This document shows positions 11,472 to 23,782 of a stretch of DNA of 64,000 nt, in pieces; the first letter of the stretch is position 1, and every line of letters starts with the position of its first letter. A model generated the notes under the pieces. It ran no database searches. It was not told where the DNA came from and was given only the letters and a program-made list of their open reading frames with translations. The DNA is from Gossypium raimondii (taxonomy: Eukaryota; Streptophyta; Magnoliopsida; Malvales; Malvaceae): NCBI RefSeq assembly GCF_025698545.1, contig NC_068577.1, positions 1,302,001-1,366,000 on the forward strand, read 5' to 3'. Position numbers and translations under genes: made by a program.

Positions 11472-12056
11472 ACCTAGAGGTATTCATGGGTCGGGCCTCT
11501 TAAGCCTATTTGTTAGGTTCAGGCTTGACCCGGCCCGAAAATGGGCCTAAAATTTTACCCAAGCCCGGCCCAGATAAAAATGTTAAAACACGAGCCCTAC
11601 TTGACCTGCCCATATTACTTTTTTATATTATTTTTTATATAATTTTTAAATATATATAATACATCAAAAATACTAAAAACATTAAATTAAATATTTCCCA
11701 AAAATTAAAAATAAAATTTTAAAAAATATGTATACTTAACATAACACTAAGGTAGATGCAACTTAACAAGCAAATGCCTCTAAAATAATAATAAAATTAA
11801 CAATAAAACAAGCGTTATACAAAATCCAAACAATAGCAACAAAACTGTAGCAACATAATAATGAAATGGTGGTAAAATAGGGAGAAAATAACAAGAAGAT
11901 AACATTAAAATATCAGATTTTTTTGCCCTTTTGTGAATTTGGGCTGGGATTGGGGCCAAAATGTCTTACCTGAGGTCCGACCCATTTTTTAAACGAGTTT
12001 TTATTTTTTTTGCCCAAACCCATTTTCAGGCCTATATTTTTGTTCTAACCCTATTA
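11472..12056. mobile_element. GGCC-rich DNA element family, copy 1
   Basis: The ends are rich in 'gggtcgggcc', 'aagcccggccc' and 'cccaaacccattttcaggcc' and are roughly inverted to each other. The AT-rich middle (11740-11905) is the reverse complement of 58755-58925, so the two elements belong to one family in opposite orientation. There is no coding capacity. End fragments of the same family occur at 41390-41545, 45005-45340 and 53770-54180. The exact ends and duplication are not resolved. Confidence 0.6.
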
Positions 12057-12639
12057 CTTTTCTGACGGACCTTCTAATCAGACAACAAGTATAATCCAAC
12101 CCATTCCAACTTGCTTATGAAAGCAAAATGGAAGAGTAAATAAAAAAATATTTATATAGTACCAAAATATCCTATTTTCTCCGAGTGGAAGACGTGTGGT
12201 TCCATATCAATAATACATTAATGGCTTAGCCTTAGATGTTAAACAAAAGGGCCATAGTTTTTAATAGTATTTTTTGGAGCAACTTTGAAGAATGCTTCAC
12301 GTTATCACTTATAGACCTAAAATGATATATATTATGGATAAGTTTTTTCCATAGGAGGAGGAAAGAGAAGCCTTTTATTAAGGAGAAGATTGGGGAAGAA
12401 GAAAGATAGGGGATTTTGTTCTATCTCTGGCCATGTGTAATGATAGCCTAATACATATATAATGGTCATAGAGTATGAAGGATGTAACAAGTGGGTACTG
12501 ACTTAATAATATTTATCTATGTATAACAAGTCGGATGTGAGAGTATAGCAAGTTGTGGGGAATGTTGTTTGTGAAATGAAATAAGCTGTATTTCATGGTC
12601 GGTCGTTTGAAACCGAGTTTGATAAAACCCTTTTGTTAC
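12057..12639. other. Intergenic DNA, unassigned
   Basis: No coding region or delimitable repeat was recognised. Confidence 0.45.
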
Positions 12640-12960
12640 TCATGTCAAAAGAATGTCTAAAGCGATTTAGGTCGATTAACCTTTACATAAAAATCTATAA
12701 AATCATCACCAAAGTGATTGTTAATAGGCTCAAGCAAGTTAGTTTTATTACGAATAGAAACATTACGAATAATATCTTGATAGCTTAGGAGGTAATTCAT
12801 TCGATGTGATACTTTTAAGAGAAAAGAGGAATGGATAACAATTAAAGTAGATCTTGAAAAATCGTAAGATCGAGTAAGATTGAGATTTTTTTTTATAAGA
12901 TACACCGAAAGAAGTGGAACTATCTTCAACTCTTATTCAGGTTATTAAACATTATCTTAC
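12640..12960 (+). pseudogene. L1-type LINE reverse transcriptase fragment
   Basis: The plus-strand translation gives YKIITKVIVNRLKQV, then ITNRNITNNILIA followed by a stop and EVIHSM, then KVDLEKS followed by a stop and DRVR. These match the plant LINE reverse transcriptase order 'YKIISKVLANRLK ... SITDNIIIAQE.IH.M ... KVDLEKAYDRV'. There is a deletion between the first two blocks and stop codons interrupt the frame. Confidence 0.72.
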
Positions 12961-13259
12961 ATGCTCAGACTATTCAGGGAGTGACCCAGAGGCAGATTAA
13001 GATGATCGTGGCATAGATGGTCAAAGTGTGTGGTCTGCTGACTATCTACAAATTTGAGTGTGACCCGACCATGGCGGCCTTCATTGTCAATTTTGCTTCA
13101 CCTACAAATACCCTTCAACATAGAACAAAGCCAATTATATCAAATGGCTGCTTGGCTAATGAGGAAAAAAAAAGTGAATTCTTAAATAAAACATTCAAGT
13201 GAACAATAATTGAATATTTAAGTAAAATGGATGTAGATATTTGAAAATTTTTGAGATAA
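12961..13259. other. Intergenic DNA
   Basis: A short open frame at 13017-13202 has no family I recognise and is not supported as a gene. Confidence 0.4.
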
Positions 13260-13650
13260 TATATAGTTTGTTCCTTGAATTTATTCAAAATGATTAGCTG
13301 GTACTCGAATTTATATTCTGTTACATAGGTCAGTACCTCGTACTAACATCATTAATTTATGCTAGCGTGACATTGATAATCAATTTGCCGGTGGCACACG
13401 ACAACTTTTCAGCATGACACACCGACATATATCAATTAATAAAAAGTATAATTTTTTTCACATCAAGAATGAATATGAACAAAAAATTATACTCTTTTTT
13501 TTTTTTTAATTTATGCTCGTCACATGGAATCTTAAAAAGTTGTCACATGTCATCACCAGATTGACTAACGATACCATGTCAACGTAAACTAACGGTATTA
13601 GTGCGAAAGTACTAATTTAGATGACGGAATAAACTACATATTAACCCTTT
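13260..13650. repeat. Large foldback repeat
   Basis: The left arm (about 13270-13410, with 'tagcgtgacattgataatca' and 'cacacgacaactttt') is the inverted counterpart of the right arm (about 13515-13620, with 'aaaaagttgtcacatgtcat' and 'gactaacgataccatgtcaa'). The arms are diverged. No coding region is present. It is MITE-like; the ends are not resolved. Confidence 0.55.
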
Positions 13651-15328
13651 TTTTTAATATTTGGAGTTGAAATTTATATTATTTCTACTTACAATTATAA
13701 TAATAAAAACAAAAAACAAAAGAGAGCATAACTTTAGCAACTTTAATTCCAAAATCCAAATACATGTGTTAAAAATGCTTTACACAGTCAAGAAATGCGC
13801 TCACCAAAGCTGAAAATTTCAAACCCCCACATTTTTGTAAGTCATTTATACAACATATAGTCCTAAAAAATATGGTCCATTTTTAAATTTTCATTCTTAT
13901 TCCTTCCTTATTTAAGTTATTTATTTTTCGGATTTTAAATACCTTTATATCTAATAATCACATTCAACTTCAATTGAATTTTAAGTTAAATCAATTAAAT
14001 TCTTAAATAGGAAACAAAATTATATTATAGTAATATTTTCTTTATTCACAAATTTTAAATCCGAAATTTTATTTAAAATATCAACTTCCTCGTTACTCGA
14101 TTCAGTAATATGATAAATTATTTTATAAATCCTTCTCACATATCATCCATATCATTAATATATAATTTTGGTAATTTTTTTATCCCGAGCCTCGAACCCC
14201 AAATTATGAACCTCAAACTCAAACTTAAACCTTGAAACCCAAACCCCAAACTCAGAGTTTAGTGTTCAGGATTCAAAGTTCTGAGATTGAAGTTCAAAGA
14301 TAAAAAGATCACCAAAATTATATATTAAAGACATGAAAAAATTATTAAAATATCATTAAATAATTTTAAAAACCCGATATGATGAAAGGTTTCATAAAAT
14401 AATTTCTCAAGTTTTAAAATAATTATTAAAAAAGGTTTGAAAAGTCAAGAGATTCTTGAAAACAAAATGTTGCATGTGATCACATGCACTGATCGTTATG
14501 TGTTAACACCAAGAACAATTTTTTCAGTTTAAACCTTTAATTTTATCCCTTTTTGTCCTAAGCAAAATAAAAATAGTAAGTTTATATGTTAATTAATAAA
14601 TCGTGTAATAAAACATTTATAAATGTAGACAGTTACGAAGATCTTCAACAGTGAAACAAAAACAAGATTTATGTCTTTATATCTTTGTCAATTTGTATCG
14701 TAGGTAAAACGAATCTAAAGCATATTATCAAACTATTTACCTTTACTTATTAATATATGATATTAATTATATTAAAATTTTAAATATCGGTTAGATCCTT
14801 CTTTAGAGGCGTTAAACGCTAGTTTAAATCTGTCATTAAGCATACCTGAAACACACTTGAATCAAATTTAAGCACCATGTTCTTATCGCATTGACAACAT
14901 GTTAGCTTATTCAAGATTTGATCTGTTTGTGTTAGCGGGACGGGATCATAGTATTTCTCTACTATTAAACAAATTAATTTAGTCCTTATATCATTAAAAA
15001 GAATCAAATAAGATAATCAATTGCAACAGAGATAACATTTATTATTTATTTATTGTTTAATTTCGAGCAAAAGTTTCATTTTTAACCGTAATCTTATTTA
15101 ACTCTTTTCAGAAATACGCGAATTAAATTAATTAATTTAACAATAAAAGGACTAAATTGATGAAATCAATAAAGGGTAAAACTCAAGTGATGATCATATT
15201 AAAAAATTTCCCAATTGCCTTTAAAAGATCGATATATAGGTATTTCCGTTAACAAAGGCACCTCTTTCCAAAGTAGACCCCCAATTATATATATTCACAT
15301 ATTTCCTCCCGATTAGCTATAAGGGTTG
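13651..15328. other. AT-rich intergenic DNA
   Basis: No gene was recognised. A small palindromic patch at about 14170-14330 has 'aaacccaaaccccaaactca' facing 'gagtttagtgttcaggattc'. The rest is featureless upstream DNA of the membrane-protein gene. Confidence 0.5.
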
Positions 15329-15337
15329 TATATATAA
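15329..15337 (+). promoter_or_regulatory. Putative TATA box of the membrane-protein gene
   Basis: TATATATAA lies about 120 bp upstream of the start codon at 15456, with a pyrimidine-rich leader between. The assignment rests on position and sequence only. Confidence 0.45.
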
Positions 15338-15455
15338 TTCTCCTCTTTTTTTTTTTTCAATTTAAGCTTTCTAGCCTTTGTACATGAAAACCCTGGGTTT
15401 TCTTCTTCTTTTTCGTTTTCTCTCCTCCCAAACAGAAAGTTGAAGAGAAAGAAAA

Positions 15456-17434
15456 ATGGGGTTATTAAGAGGTGTTAAAACAGTGTTTTTCTTGATAGCA
15501 ATGGCGATTTCTTTTCTTTTATTTTCAGCACCAGTTTTTCTTGTTATTGCTGATACACTTTTGCCTTCTGCTTTATTGTCATCTTCTTTATCACTCAAAA
15601 CCCTATCTACCCATTTTAATAACTATAGTTTTCAAGATTCACTTATAGATATTCCCATCATATCTATAATCAGATCGGCTATCATAATCTGTAAGTACAA
15701 AAGGAAAAAAACAAACCCCAGACCAAATACTATGATGTATACTTTAAGTTATATGTTTTGTAATGATCATGTTTTGTTGTAGGTGTTTATGGTTTTTGTG
15801 ATGGACCAAGGCTTTCAAGGGGACCTTACCTTGGGATCACAGCGATTTGTTCGGTTTCGTCTTTGGTTTTCGTTTCGTTGAAAGCTTCGTTCGTGTTCGG
15901 TTCGGGTGTTACTCAAAAAGGACATGTTATTACATCCATGGAAACTGCTCTTTTTGTTTGTTCAACGGTGATGGGGGTTGCTCATATAATTGTGGCATAT
16001 AGAACAAGTTGTAGAGAAAGAAGGAAACTATTGGTTTACAAGATTGACATTGAAGCTGTAAGTTTTTAAATTTTGCTATATTTCACCAACATTTATGAGT
16101 TTTAGATTCAATTAATTTTAGGGTAAATTATACTGATATTCATCCAACTATGAAAAGTTACAAAATAATCACTCAATTATTAGTAAATTTTTTTATCACT
16201 TAATTATCTTAGATTTTTGGGTTCTTCTATTTTCACCTTAGCCAGCTGGCGACTAAAAAAAAATTTAAATAGTTAAAGTGAAAAAAGAAATTACTGATAA
16301 TGGTTGACTATTTTATAAATTAGAAGCAAAGTCATGAGTTCATTTATAAATTTATAGCTCTTAGATGCATAGGAGAATGAAAGGGCAAGGAATTGGTCCA
16401 CTAATTTAGGCCAAAAGAATGTAGAAAGTTTGAAATTTGGTGCTTGTGGAAAGTCAAACTTGAATTTTGAAAAATTAAAGATTTTAATTTAATGAATTTA
16501 ATCATTTGTTTGTGTGATAATTAAAATTTTAAAATTCGAAAAATATAAAAGTTAAAAATGATTAAATTAAAGTATAAGGATTAAATCTGTAACATACGCA
16601 TGTTACAAGGATTTATATATAAATAATTCTTTTATTGCCTAAATTTAGGATAATTTGCATAAGAAAGCTAAAAACTTAAGAGTGGCCTAAAAAAGTTGTT
16701 ACCTGGGATTAATGCCAAACCCCCACTTGTGGTTGTTGATGAACCAAAGGGGCTAGGGCTATCTTATTCAAGTTGCCTACTAATCCTATATATATATATA
16801 TATGGAATCTAGGACATGGAATAGGTGATGGGCAGCCACCCATGCCAGATGGGTGTGCCTAAATTTATGCTATAAATTTGATGATCCATTTCACATGGCA
16901 TATGATATGCCATTGAGAATTGTGCCCACATTCTTCCCATGTTTACTTTGTATGTGATTCAGTGATGTAGAAATGGAAATGTTTTCATTCTTTACTTAAT
17001 TCCTTCACATGGCTTTCCTCACTAAATTTGCCCCCCTATATAGGCCTTAGCTTTCATGATTTTCATTATTTTACCAAAACCTAACCTCTAGTTGTAGGGG
17101 TAAAGTTGGAAATTTATTTTAAGGTAAAAAATATTAATAAATCTTTGATAAGGTAAAACCCAAAATTATCATTATATTAGTTTGTGATTTTATAAAAGTT
17201 GAAGGGATTGTAGAGATAAATCTCTTCTTTTGGGGGGAGGGAGGGATAAGGCTCTTGCCAACCTCTCTATCTTCGCTCCCAATTGCCAACCTCTCTATTG
17301 ATGATGTCTGAGTTGATATTGATTTACTCCTACTAAGGATGTTGCCACAGATTTCAGCTTGTAAGAGTGGGTTTTCAAGATACGAGAAGATTCTACAAGA
17401 CGAAAGAGTGAAGCTTCATTTGAATTTACGATGA
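15456..17434 (+). CDS. Conserved plant four-pass membrane protein, function unknown
   Basis: Three exons (15456-15690, 15783-16057, 17351-17434) with GT-AG borders give about 197 residues. The first has 26 residues of MGLLRGVKTVFFLIAMAISF type leading into a hydrophobic segment that ends VIADTLLPS. Further membrane-length stretches are IDIPIISIIRSAIIICVYGF, YLGITAICSVSSLVFVSLKA and METALFVCSTVMGVAHIIVA. The basic end YRTSCRERRKLLVYKIDIEA continues in exon 3 as ISACKSGFSRYEKILQDERV. Exon 3 was chosen because it completes the reading frame and a family-like tail after a 1.3-kb intron. I recall near-identical uncharacterised proteins in other dicots but know no function. Without exon 3 the frame would read through the donor and stop at once. 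Confidence 0.8.
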
Positions 17435-18685
17435 TATTAACTTCAACAAGCTTAAAAATAACAATCAATGGTGAAACATGCAGCCTAGATACAAAAGTGA
17501 GGTAAGGATACATTTATTATATTAAACAAACTAATAAAACCCCATTTTTGTTTTCTTGCAAACCCCCATGTGCTCACTTGGGTAAGCAAAACTAGGTTTT
17601 TATGAATATTTTCATTTGTTAATTAAGCCAAGCTTTTTCATGCTTTTTTTTCTTCTTTTTGCAGATTTATCCAAAACAAGTACCAGTTGGAAATCATGAA
17701 TAGTATAGAAGTTTAAAACCCATATATACAAATACACCAAAATTGGTGTGGGTATATATATAGATATATTGAAGCATTCTTTCATAATTTTGAGTGTACA
17801 GTTTTATAATGAAATTAATGTTCAAAACAGAAACTGTCGAAAGCCCTTCTACGACCCTTTTTATTGGGTGAGAATATATATTCAATATTTGAAATTTCAA
17901 TGAGATTTCATATTGTTGAATTTTAGAAAGCTTTTTTTTATGTAATTTGTTGATGGCTTGTTTCCAAGTCAAAGAAATTACAGACTGTCATTTGTGTTGA
18001 GATTGAAATTTTAAAATTCGAAAAATAGACTTAGAATGATCTCGTTAGAGACTATGAACCAAATCTACAATTGTATACAAAATACAGAATTAGTAATTGA
18101 AACTGTTTGGGTCATGACTAAAATTTCAAAATTAATTTGAAAAGTACAGAGAATAAAATTAATCAATTCAAAAAACACAAAAATTAATTCCACAACTTTC
18201 ACAAAATAATAATATTTAACAAAAAAAAATTATATTCTTGAGTTGCTTAAGAGTTGCACAATGGATGAAGATAATGGGCTACCCACACCTATGGTAAGTG
18301 GCTAGAGACAGTTTTTTTTTTTTTTTCCTATTTCAATAATACAATAATATTGTAAATTTTCTAATTTAATATTTTTTAACGTTAAAGCTTTAATAAATAG
18401 CGTAAGAAATATTGTTGATATTATTAGCAACGGGTATGCAGTGTATGATAGCATTTCAAAATTACGATTTATCTACTCTCTACTTGTGAAGAATTGACAA
18501 GTTAGGCTCCGACATATTTCAAAGAAATAAAATAAGGTTGTGAATTACTTGACAAAGATGGCTATTAGAGATTTAAATATAGTTTGCACTTTTAAAGAGC
18601 CTCCAACAAGTGTTTGAACATTGTTGTTGGCTGATCTTCAGCAACTCAGAACCATGAAAAATTTTCATTAAAGTTATGTTGATGT
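17435..18685. other. 3' flank and AT-rich intergenic DNA
   Basis: The proximal part is probably 3' UTR of the membrane-protein gene. A 'ttttgcag' followed by a short open stretch at 17664-17700 could be an alternative 3' splice site but is unsupported. Around 17990-18200 there is a worn F1-type repeat. Nothing else was recognised. Confidence 0.4.
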
Positions 18686-20937
18686 TGTAACACCCCTTAC
18701 CGTATCCAACACCGGAATAGAGTACGAGGCATTACCAAAACACATACACTTGTAAACGTATTTAACTGAGTTATAAAATTTCATCTAAATTAAAACTCTC
18801 AAAATATTATAATCTTAATAAATAAGGCATACGAGACCCGATACATACTCATGCAATTCAATGCTTCATTTTTATTTCACTCAATTCGCAATTTCTCATG
18901 CTCTCAATTTAGATCATATCACTAGCAATTTCCATTTAATTCACATACAATTCAATCTCATTAAGTTTAACACTAATACGTATTTATCATTTAACTTAAC
19001 GTTTATCGATTATACCATCCATTAACACATTTATGAAATTCTCAATTTTGTAATGAAAATATCACTTTAGCTTAAATAACAACATCATCCTGGTACAAAT
19101 ACACTACCACTTATCCATTTACTTTAATTCTTTTAGGCCCATTTGTCACTTACCATCCTTAATCAAATTAGGGAACGGTTACGGAAAATTGAGTACTTCA
19201 CTTCCACTTTGCCATAGTATAACTATGGTCTTACGTTTGATCATTTATCACTTGTCCTTGATCAGATAAGTGTAGCTAAGCTACCACTTATCACTTGCCG
19301 CTTGTCACTGATCAGATAAGTGTAGCTAATGCTACCACTTATCACTTGCCGCTGATCAGATAAGTGTAGCTAAAGCTACCACTTATCACTTGTCCCTGAT
19401 CAGATAAGTGTAGCTAAGCTACCACTTATCACTTGTCCTTGATCAGAAGTACTCAAATCTGGCGTTCCGCTCAATTTGATCATTTATTCAATTTTCACAT
19501 TTTTATTTTATTCTCGTTTCAACAATAAATATATATTTCATCATACATTATATAATTCATGAAATTAACATTTAATCATTAAATTTCAGCCATATGAACT
19601 TACTATTTCAATGCATAACTTATAAATTCAACGTGGCATAATCTAGCCACTACTTGGCCAAAGCCTAAGCATGCACACCAAATATGTTAGCCAAATAGAC
19701 ATATAGCATAAACATTATAAGAATGGATGAGCACAACATTTATCCATGTATCACGCTTACCAACATGTGTTAATTCATAAACCATTCATGACATTATTTA
19801 ATGCAAAATCATATACCGAATATACCATACACACATACTATGAAACTTTATTTTCACACATGAGCTTAAACCATGACCAATAATGGACAAATATAAGCAT
19901 CATTTCTATTTCATCGTTTATCAATTATAATCAAGCTTATGACCAATTATACACAAATCATTCATATATTTCCCAATTTTCCTCCTCCTCCTCTCCATTC
20001 CACATCCTTAATGTGTATAACACACTTAAACAATATTAGCTATAATTTCACTATTCACTCACATGTATATTCAAAGTTGTTTATCCGAGTCAGAGTCACT
20101 AAATTATTTTTATCCGGAGCTACAGAGCTCCAAATTAAGATCCGTTAATTTCCCTGAAACTAGACTTACATACCTTCTTACCATAAAATTTTCAGAATTT
20201 TTAGTTCAGCCAAATAGTACAGTTTATTCTTTAAAGTTTCCCTGTTTGTTTGTCGACGATTCCACCACTCTTCACTAAAACTGAATTATCTAATTGTACA
20301 GAATTCGGATGATGTTTTCGTTTATTTCCTTTGAAAATAGACTCATTAAGGATTCTAATAATATAAATTATATATAATTATTTTTCTTAAATTTTTTATG
20401 ATTTTCCAAAGTCAGAACAGGAGAACCCGAAATCATTCTGACATTGTCTCACAAAATTTATTATAACTCATAATTTACAATCCCATTACTTACACTGTTT
20501 CTTCTTTGAGAAACTAGACTCAATAAGATTTAATTTCATATTTTATTCACCCTCTAATTCAATTCCCACAATTTTTGGTGATTTTTCAAATTTAAACTAC
20601 TGCTGCTGTCCAAAACTGTTTTAGTATAAAATGTTGATTTCCATTTTGCCCCAAATTTCACCATTCATACAATTCAGTTCTTGCTCAATTAACCCCTCAA
20701 TTAAGATAAATTTTCTCAATTAGTAATTTACCTATACATTATAAATTATTTCACAACTATTGAAATTCAGAATTTTCACATAAAACCCTAACTTCAAACT
20801 CTTTTACTATTAGGTCTCAAACATTCACTTTCTATTTAATTCTTTCAATAAAATCAGCATATGAACAATTTAAAGCTCTAATTCCATACTAAATCATCAT
20901 ATATTTCTGTAATTTAGGATTTTTAAAGGAAAACTAA
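18686..20937 (+). mobile_element. Gypsy-type long terminal repeat (3' end unresolved)
   Basis: It begins TGTAACACCCCTTACCGTAT, a start form common for plant gypsy LTRs. It continues with LTR-like low-coding sequence including 'ttatccggagctacagagct' and 'cctttgaaaatagactcatt', with no internal gag or pol. A matching CA end was not found. A GATGT before 18686 also occurs at 20966-20970, but the adjacent LTR end would be ACC, so the duplication may be chance. It is probably a solo or truncated LTR joined to the repeat at 20938. Confidence 0.6.
19236..19446 (+). repeat. Tandem array of hairpin-forming ~50-bp units
   Basis: There are four direct copies of a unit built on 'gatcagataagtgtagct' followed by 'agctaccacttatcacttg'. 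Within each unit GATAAGTGTAGCT pairs with AGCTACCACTTATC around a spacer of only a few bases, so every copy can form a hairpin. The linkers differ ('tgtcctt', 'tgccgcttgtcac', 'tgccgc', 'tgtccc'). The array lies inside the gypsy-type LTR. Confidence 0.85.
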
Positions 20938-21115
20938 GGATTAACTTGGAAGAAAAAGTTCAAGTACCGATGTTGGAACAATTGCTAATTTGGAGGCCTA
21001 ATTTGGGGGAAAAAAAGTTCAACCCCATTGTAAGAACAATTGTCAAATTCATTGTCTAACTCTAAAATAAATGTTCAGAGTCGAATTAAGAATAGTTGCC
21101 AAGTTGAAACCTCAA
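20938..21115 (+). repeat. Repeat scrap shared with 24480-24880
   Basis: It contains 'ggattaacttggaagaaaaa', 'gttcaaccccattgtaagaa' and 'caattgtcaaattcattgtc', matching in order the tandem repeat at 24740-24830. It lies immediately before the first recognisable pyruvate decarboxylase sequence. Confidence 0.6.
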
Positions 21116-21163
21116 AAAAGTGATTTATCCCATTATTGTTTTTGGTTCGATTGTATGGAACAT

Positions 21164-22490
21164 TTGGTGTTTATTGACCAGGCTGTGGCGAATTACTTGG
21201 AGTATGCTCATGAATTGATCGATACAGCAATTTCAACTGCTTTGAAAGCAAGCAAGCCTGTTAATATTAGCATCAGCTGCAACTTGCCTGCAATTCCTCA
21301 TCCCACTTTTGGCTCTGACCCTGTTCGCTTCACACTCTCTCCAAAGTAGTTGGCTTTTTTCTTTTTTTTTTTGTTCTTTTCAAATGCTAGCTTTTTTGGG
21401 TGATTGTGTAGTAATTTTTGGACAAATCTGTGTAGATTGAGTAACAAGATGGGATTAGAAGCGACGGTGGAGGCAGCGGCTGAGTTCTTGAACAAAGACA
21501 AGACCATTATCGTGCAGCCGGATCAGGTATCGATCATGAATGGGTTGGCATTTGATTGTCTTGATGAAAGATTTCCTTACAGAGCTTGTTACTAGGCTCA
21601 AACACAATAACACTGCCTATGAGAATTACCACAGGATATTTGTTCCTGTAGGACATCCTTTGAAGACAGTAGAACCTAAACAACCTTTGAGGGTTGATGT
21701 CCTGCTTCAATACATACAGAACATGCTCTCTAGTGAAACTACCATCTTTGCCGAAGCCGGGGATTCTTGGTTTAACTGCCAGAAATGAAATTGCCTACGG
21801 GATGTGGGTGAGTGACATCGAGCCTATGTGTATTAGTCTATGAATCAAAATTTGATATCCGAATCCTTTTGCAGGTATGAATTCCATATGCAGCATGGAT
21901 CGATCGGGTGGTCAGTAGGCGCTACTCTTGGGGACGCACAGGCTGTTCCAGAGAAACGTGAGATTGCTTGTATCAGTGATGGTAGTTTCCAGGTGACTGC
22001 ACAAGATGTGCCGGTGATGCTACGATGTGGACAGAAGAGTATAATCTTTCTGATAAACAACGGTGGTTACACCATTGAAGTCGAGATTCATGACAGGCCA
22101 TACCACGTTATCAAGAATTTGAACTACACTGGCTTGGTGGAAGCAATTCATAATAAGGGCAAGTGTTGGACTGCCAAGGTGTGTCGATACATTCGAATGC
22201 ATCAAATTTTCAGACATAGATGAATGCTGATTTTCAATCAATATCGGTTCTTGTTTCAGGTCTGTTGCGAGGAAGAGCTAATTAAAGCGATCGAGAGGGC
22301 AACAGGAGCCATGAAAGACTGCTTATGTTTCATTGAAGTGATAGTTCATAAGGATGATACAAGCAAAGAGCTGTTGGAATGTGGCTGTCGAGTCGCTGCC
22401 ACTAATGGCCGTCCGCCATATCCTCAGTACTCTCTTTTGCAGTTGCAGTGCCTTCAACATGGTAACACAAACATATATCTGCATATATAG
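21164..22490 (+). pseudogene. Pyruvate decarboxylase pseudogene (intron-containing, 5'-truncated)
   Basis: The living enzyme converts pyruvate to acetaldehyde with thiamine diphosphate in fermentation. Homology starts inside the protein (YAHELIDTAISTALKASKPV, ISISCNLPAIPHPTFGSDPV) and lacks the N-terminal cofactor domain. Spliced exons 21164-21345, 21436 onward, 21875-22179 and 22260 onward keep plausible GT-AG borders, so it is not a processed copy. Defects: roughly 80 residues are missing between AAEFLNK and DKTIIVQPD near 21497. A short deletion shifts the frame at about 21560, and a single-base loss after DSWFNCQK (21787) shifts it again. The cofactor motif GDG reads SDG in [14 protein letters not shown]. 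The usual stop after RPPNPQ is lost, so the frame runs on to 22490. It ends 142 bp before the convergent HMGB stop codon. Confidence 0.9.
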
Positions 22491-22632
22491 AAATATAGGA
22501 GATGCGTTTCTTTCACATCGAAAAACCAAGCACACGACATATCAAGCAAACATACCATCATACCATGCTGCTAAAGACAGTATTTTTAAACATGGTTTCA
22601 TTTACAGAACCTAATCCAAAACCATCCTGGAT

Positions 22633-23782
22633 TCAATCATCGTCTTCACTTTCTTCATCATCCTTTGATGATTCGGACTCAGCTTCCTCCTCATCATCTG
22701 AACTTTCCTGCATTAGACATAATAAAGTCAGGAGAGAAACCGAAAAAAGAGAATGAATTTGATATTTCGAGTACAGAATGACCGAAATTTACTTGTTTCT
22801 TGTTGTAGGCTGCCATGAGCTTCTCGTATTCTGATTTCCTTTCCGTTGCTTTCACTTTGTACGGAGCTTTTTCCTAATGATTGCAAATCCATACAAAGAT
22901 TATGTCTTCGAGATGGAATCGAGAAAAGCTAAGTATGAAACAACGGATAGTGAACAGAGCTTACGGACAAGTCTATTTTCGACTAATTTATATACCATAC
23001 ATCTATGTTTCCTGCTGTTTATACCAGAACAGCATTGGCTTAACCATGCCATAACAGTTTCCCGAGTCGGTGAACATTTGATCGGTACATAGCCAAGTCC
23101 GGAGAAGCCGCATTGGAAGTTTTATGCATCACCTTTTCAAACAGAACCGTCGGAAGAGTGTCCGACATAATCCATCGTCCATGCACATCGCAACCAACAC
23201 AACCAAATTTAAGCAATAATTGAGTAACTTACTGCATTCGACATCGACTTCCATTTCTCTCCGCCCGCTTTGCCCACCTTCATTCGCGGTAAGGAAATCA
23301 ATTCGAAACACTCCGAATGAAGAGACATATAAACAAATGACAACAGATTTATTAACTTACAGCTGAGATAGCCTTCACTTTAGGATGTTCTTGTTTGTAA
23401 CTTGTCCTAAACTCTTCCCTGCAATAAAAAATCATAGCTTGAATGTCATCTTTGCATATGAATCGAATTCAGTTTCGAACCTTTTTTCAGTATCTTACAT
23501 AAACACAAAGAAAGCAGTGGCGGGTCTCTTCGGTTTATTCGGGTCCTTGTTGGTCGATGATGCTATGTTCTTTGGGCGTTTTTGGTCACTCTTATCGGCC
23601 CGGCTCGCCGCTTTTCGCTTACCGACGACCCTAAAAGCGAACAAATTTCATACATGATTCATATCTTGTTTGAAACATACAACATGAAATAACCAGAATG
23701 TTACAAACTTGTTCTCAGCAGGCTTTTTTGCTTCCTTCTTGTCCTTCATTGTTGCATCTTCTCTGCCCCTTGTTGCCTTCAT
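22633..23782 (-). CDS. HMGB: HMG-box B chromatin protein
   Basis: Six exons on the minus strand (23709-23782, 23499-23630, 23361-23418, 23233-23277, 22793-22873, 22633-22707), all with GT-AG borders, give about 154 residues. The N-terminal part is basic (MKATRGREDATMKDKKEAKK, VVGKRKAASRADKSDQKRPK). The single HMG box then runs DPNKPKRPATAFFVFMEEFR, SYKQEHPKVKAISAVGKAGG, EKWKSMSNAEKAPYKVKATE and YEKLMAAYNKKQ. It ends in a short acidic serine-rich tail, SSKDDEESEDDD. This is the layout of plant HMGB1-4 type proteins, which bend DNA and loosen nucleosomes in the nucleus. The length is near the low end for the family. The start is the first ATG before the basic region; further 5' untranslated sequence probably extends to about 24200. 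Which paralogue it is cannot be settled here. Confidence 0.93.

Noticed and set aside
14213-14260. Telomere-like 'aaacccaaacccc' motifs
   Set aside because: They are irregular and not the plant telomere unit; they form part of a small palindromic repeat.
17664-17702. A possible last exon of the membrane-protein gene after 'tttttgcag'
   Set aside because: Its short peptide does not continue the conserved tail, whereas the exon at 17351-17434 does, in phase.
19236-19446. A CRISPR-like array (direct repeats with spacers)
   Set aside because: The units are nearly contiguous with variable short linkers, internal dyad symmetry and no unique spacers, in a plant LTR; it is a minisatellite.
18681-20970. 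GATGT on both sides of the gypsy-type LTR as a target-site duplication
   Set aside because: The sequence before the second GATGT ends ACC and not CA, and a 5-base match within a few kb is likely by chance; kept only as a remark.
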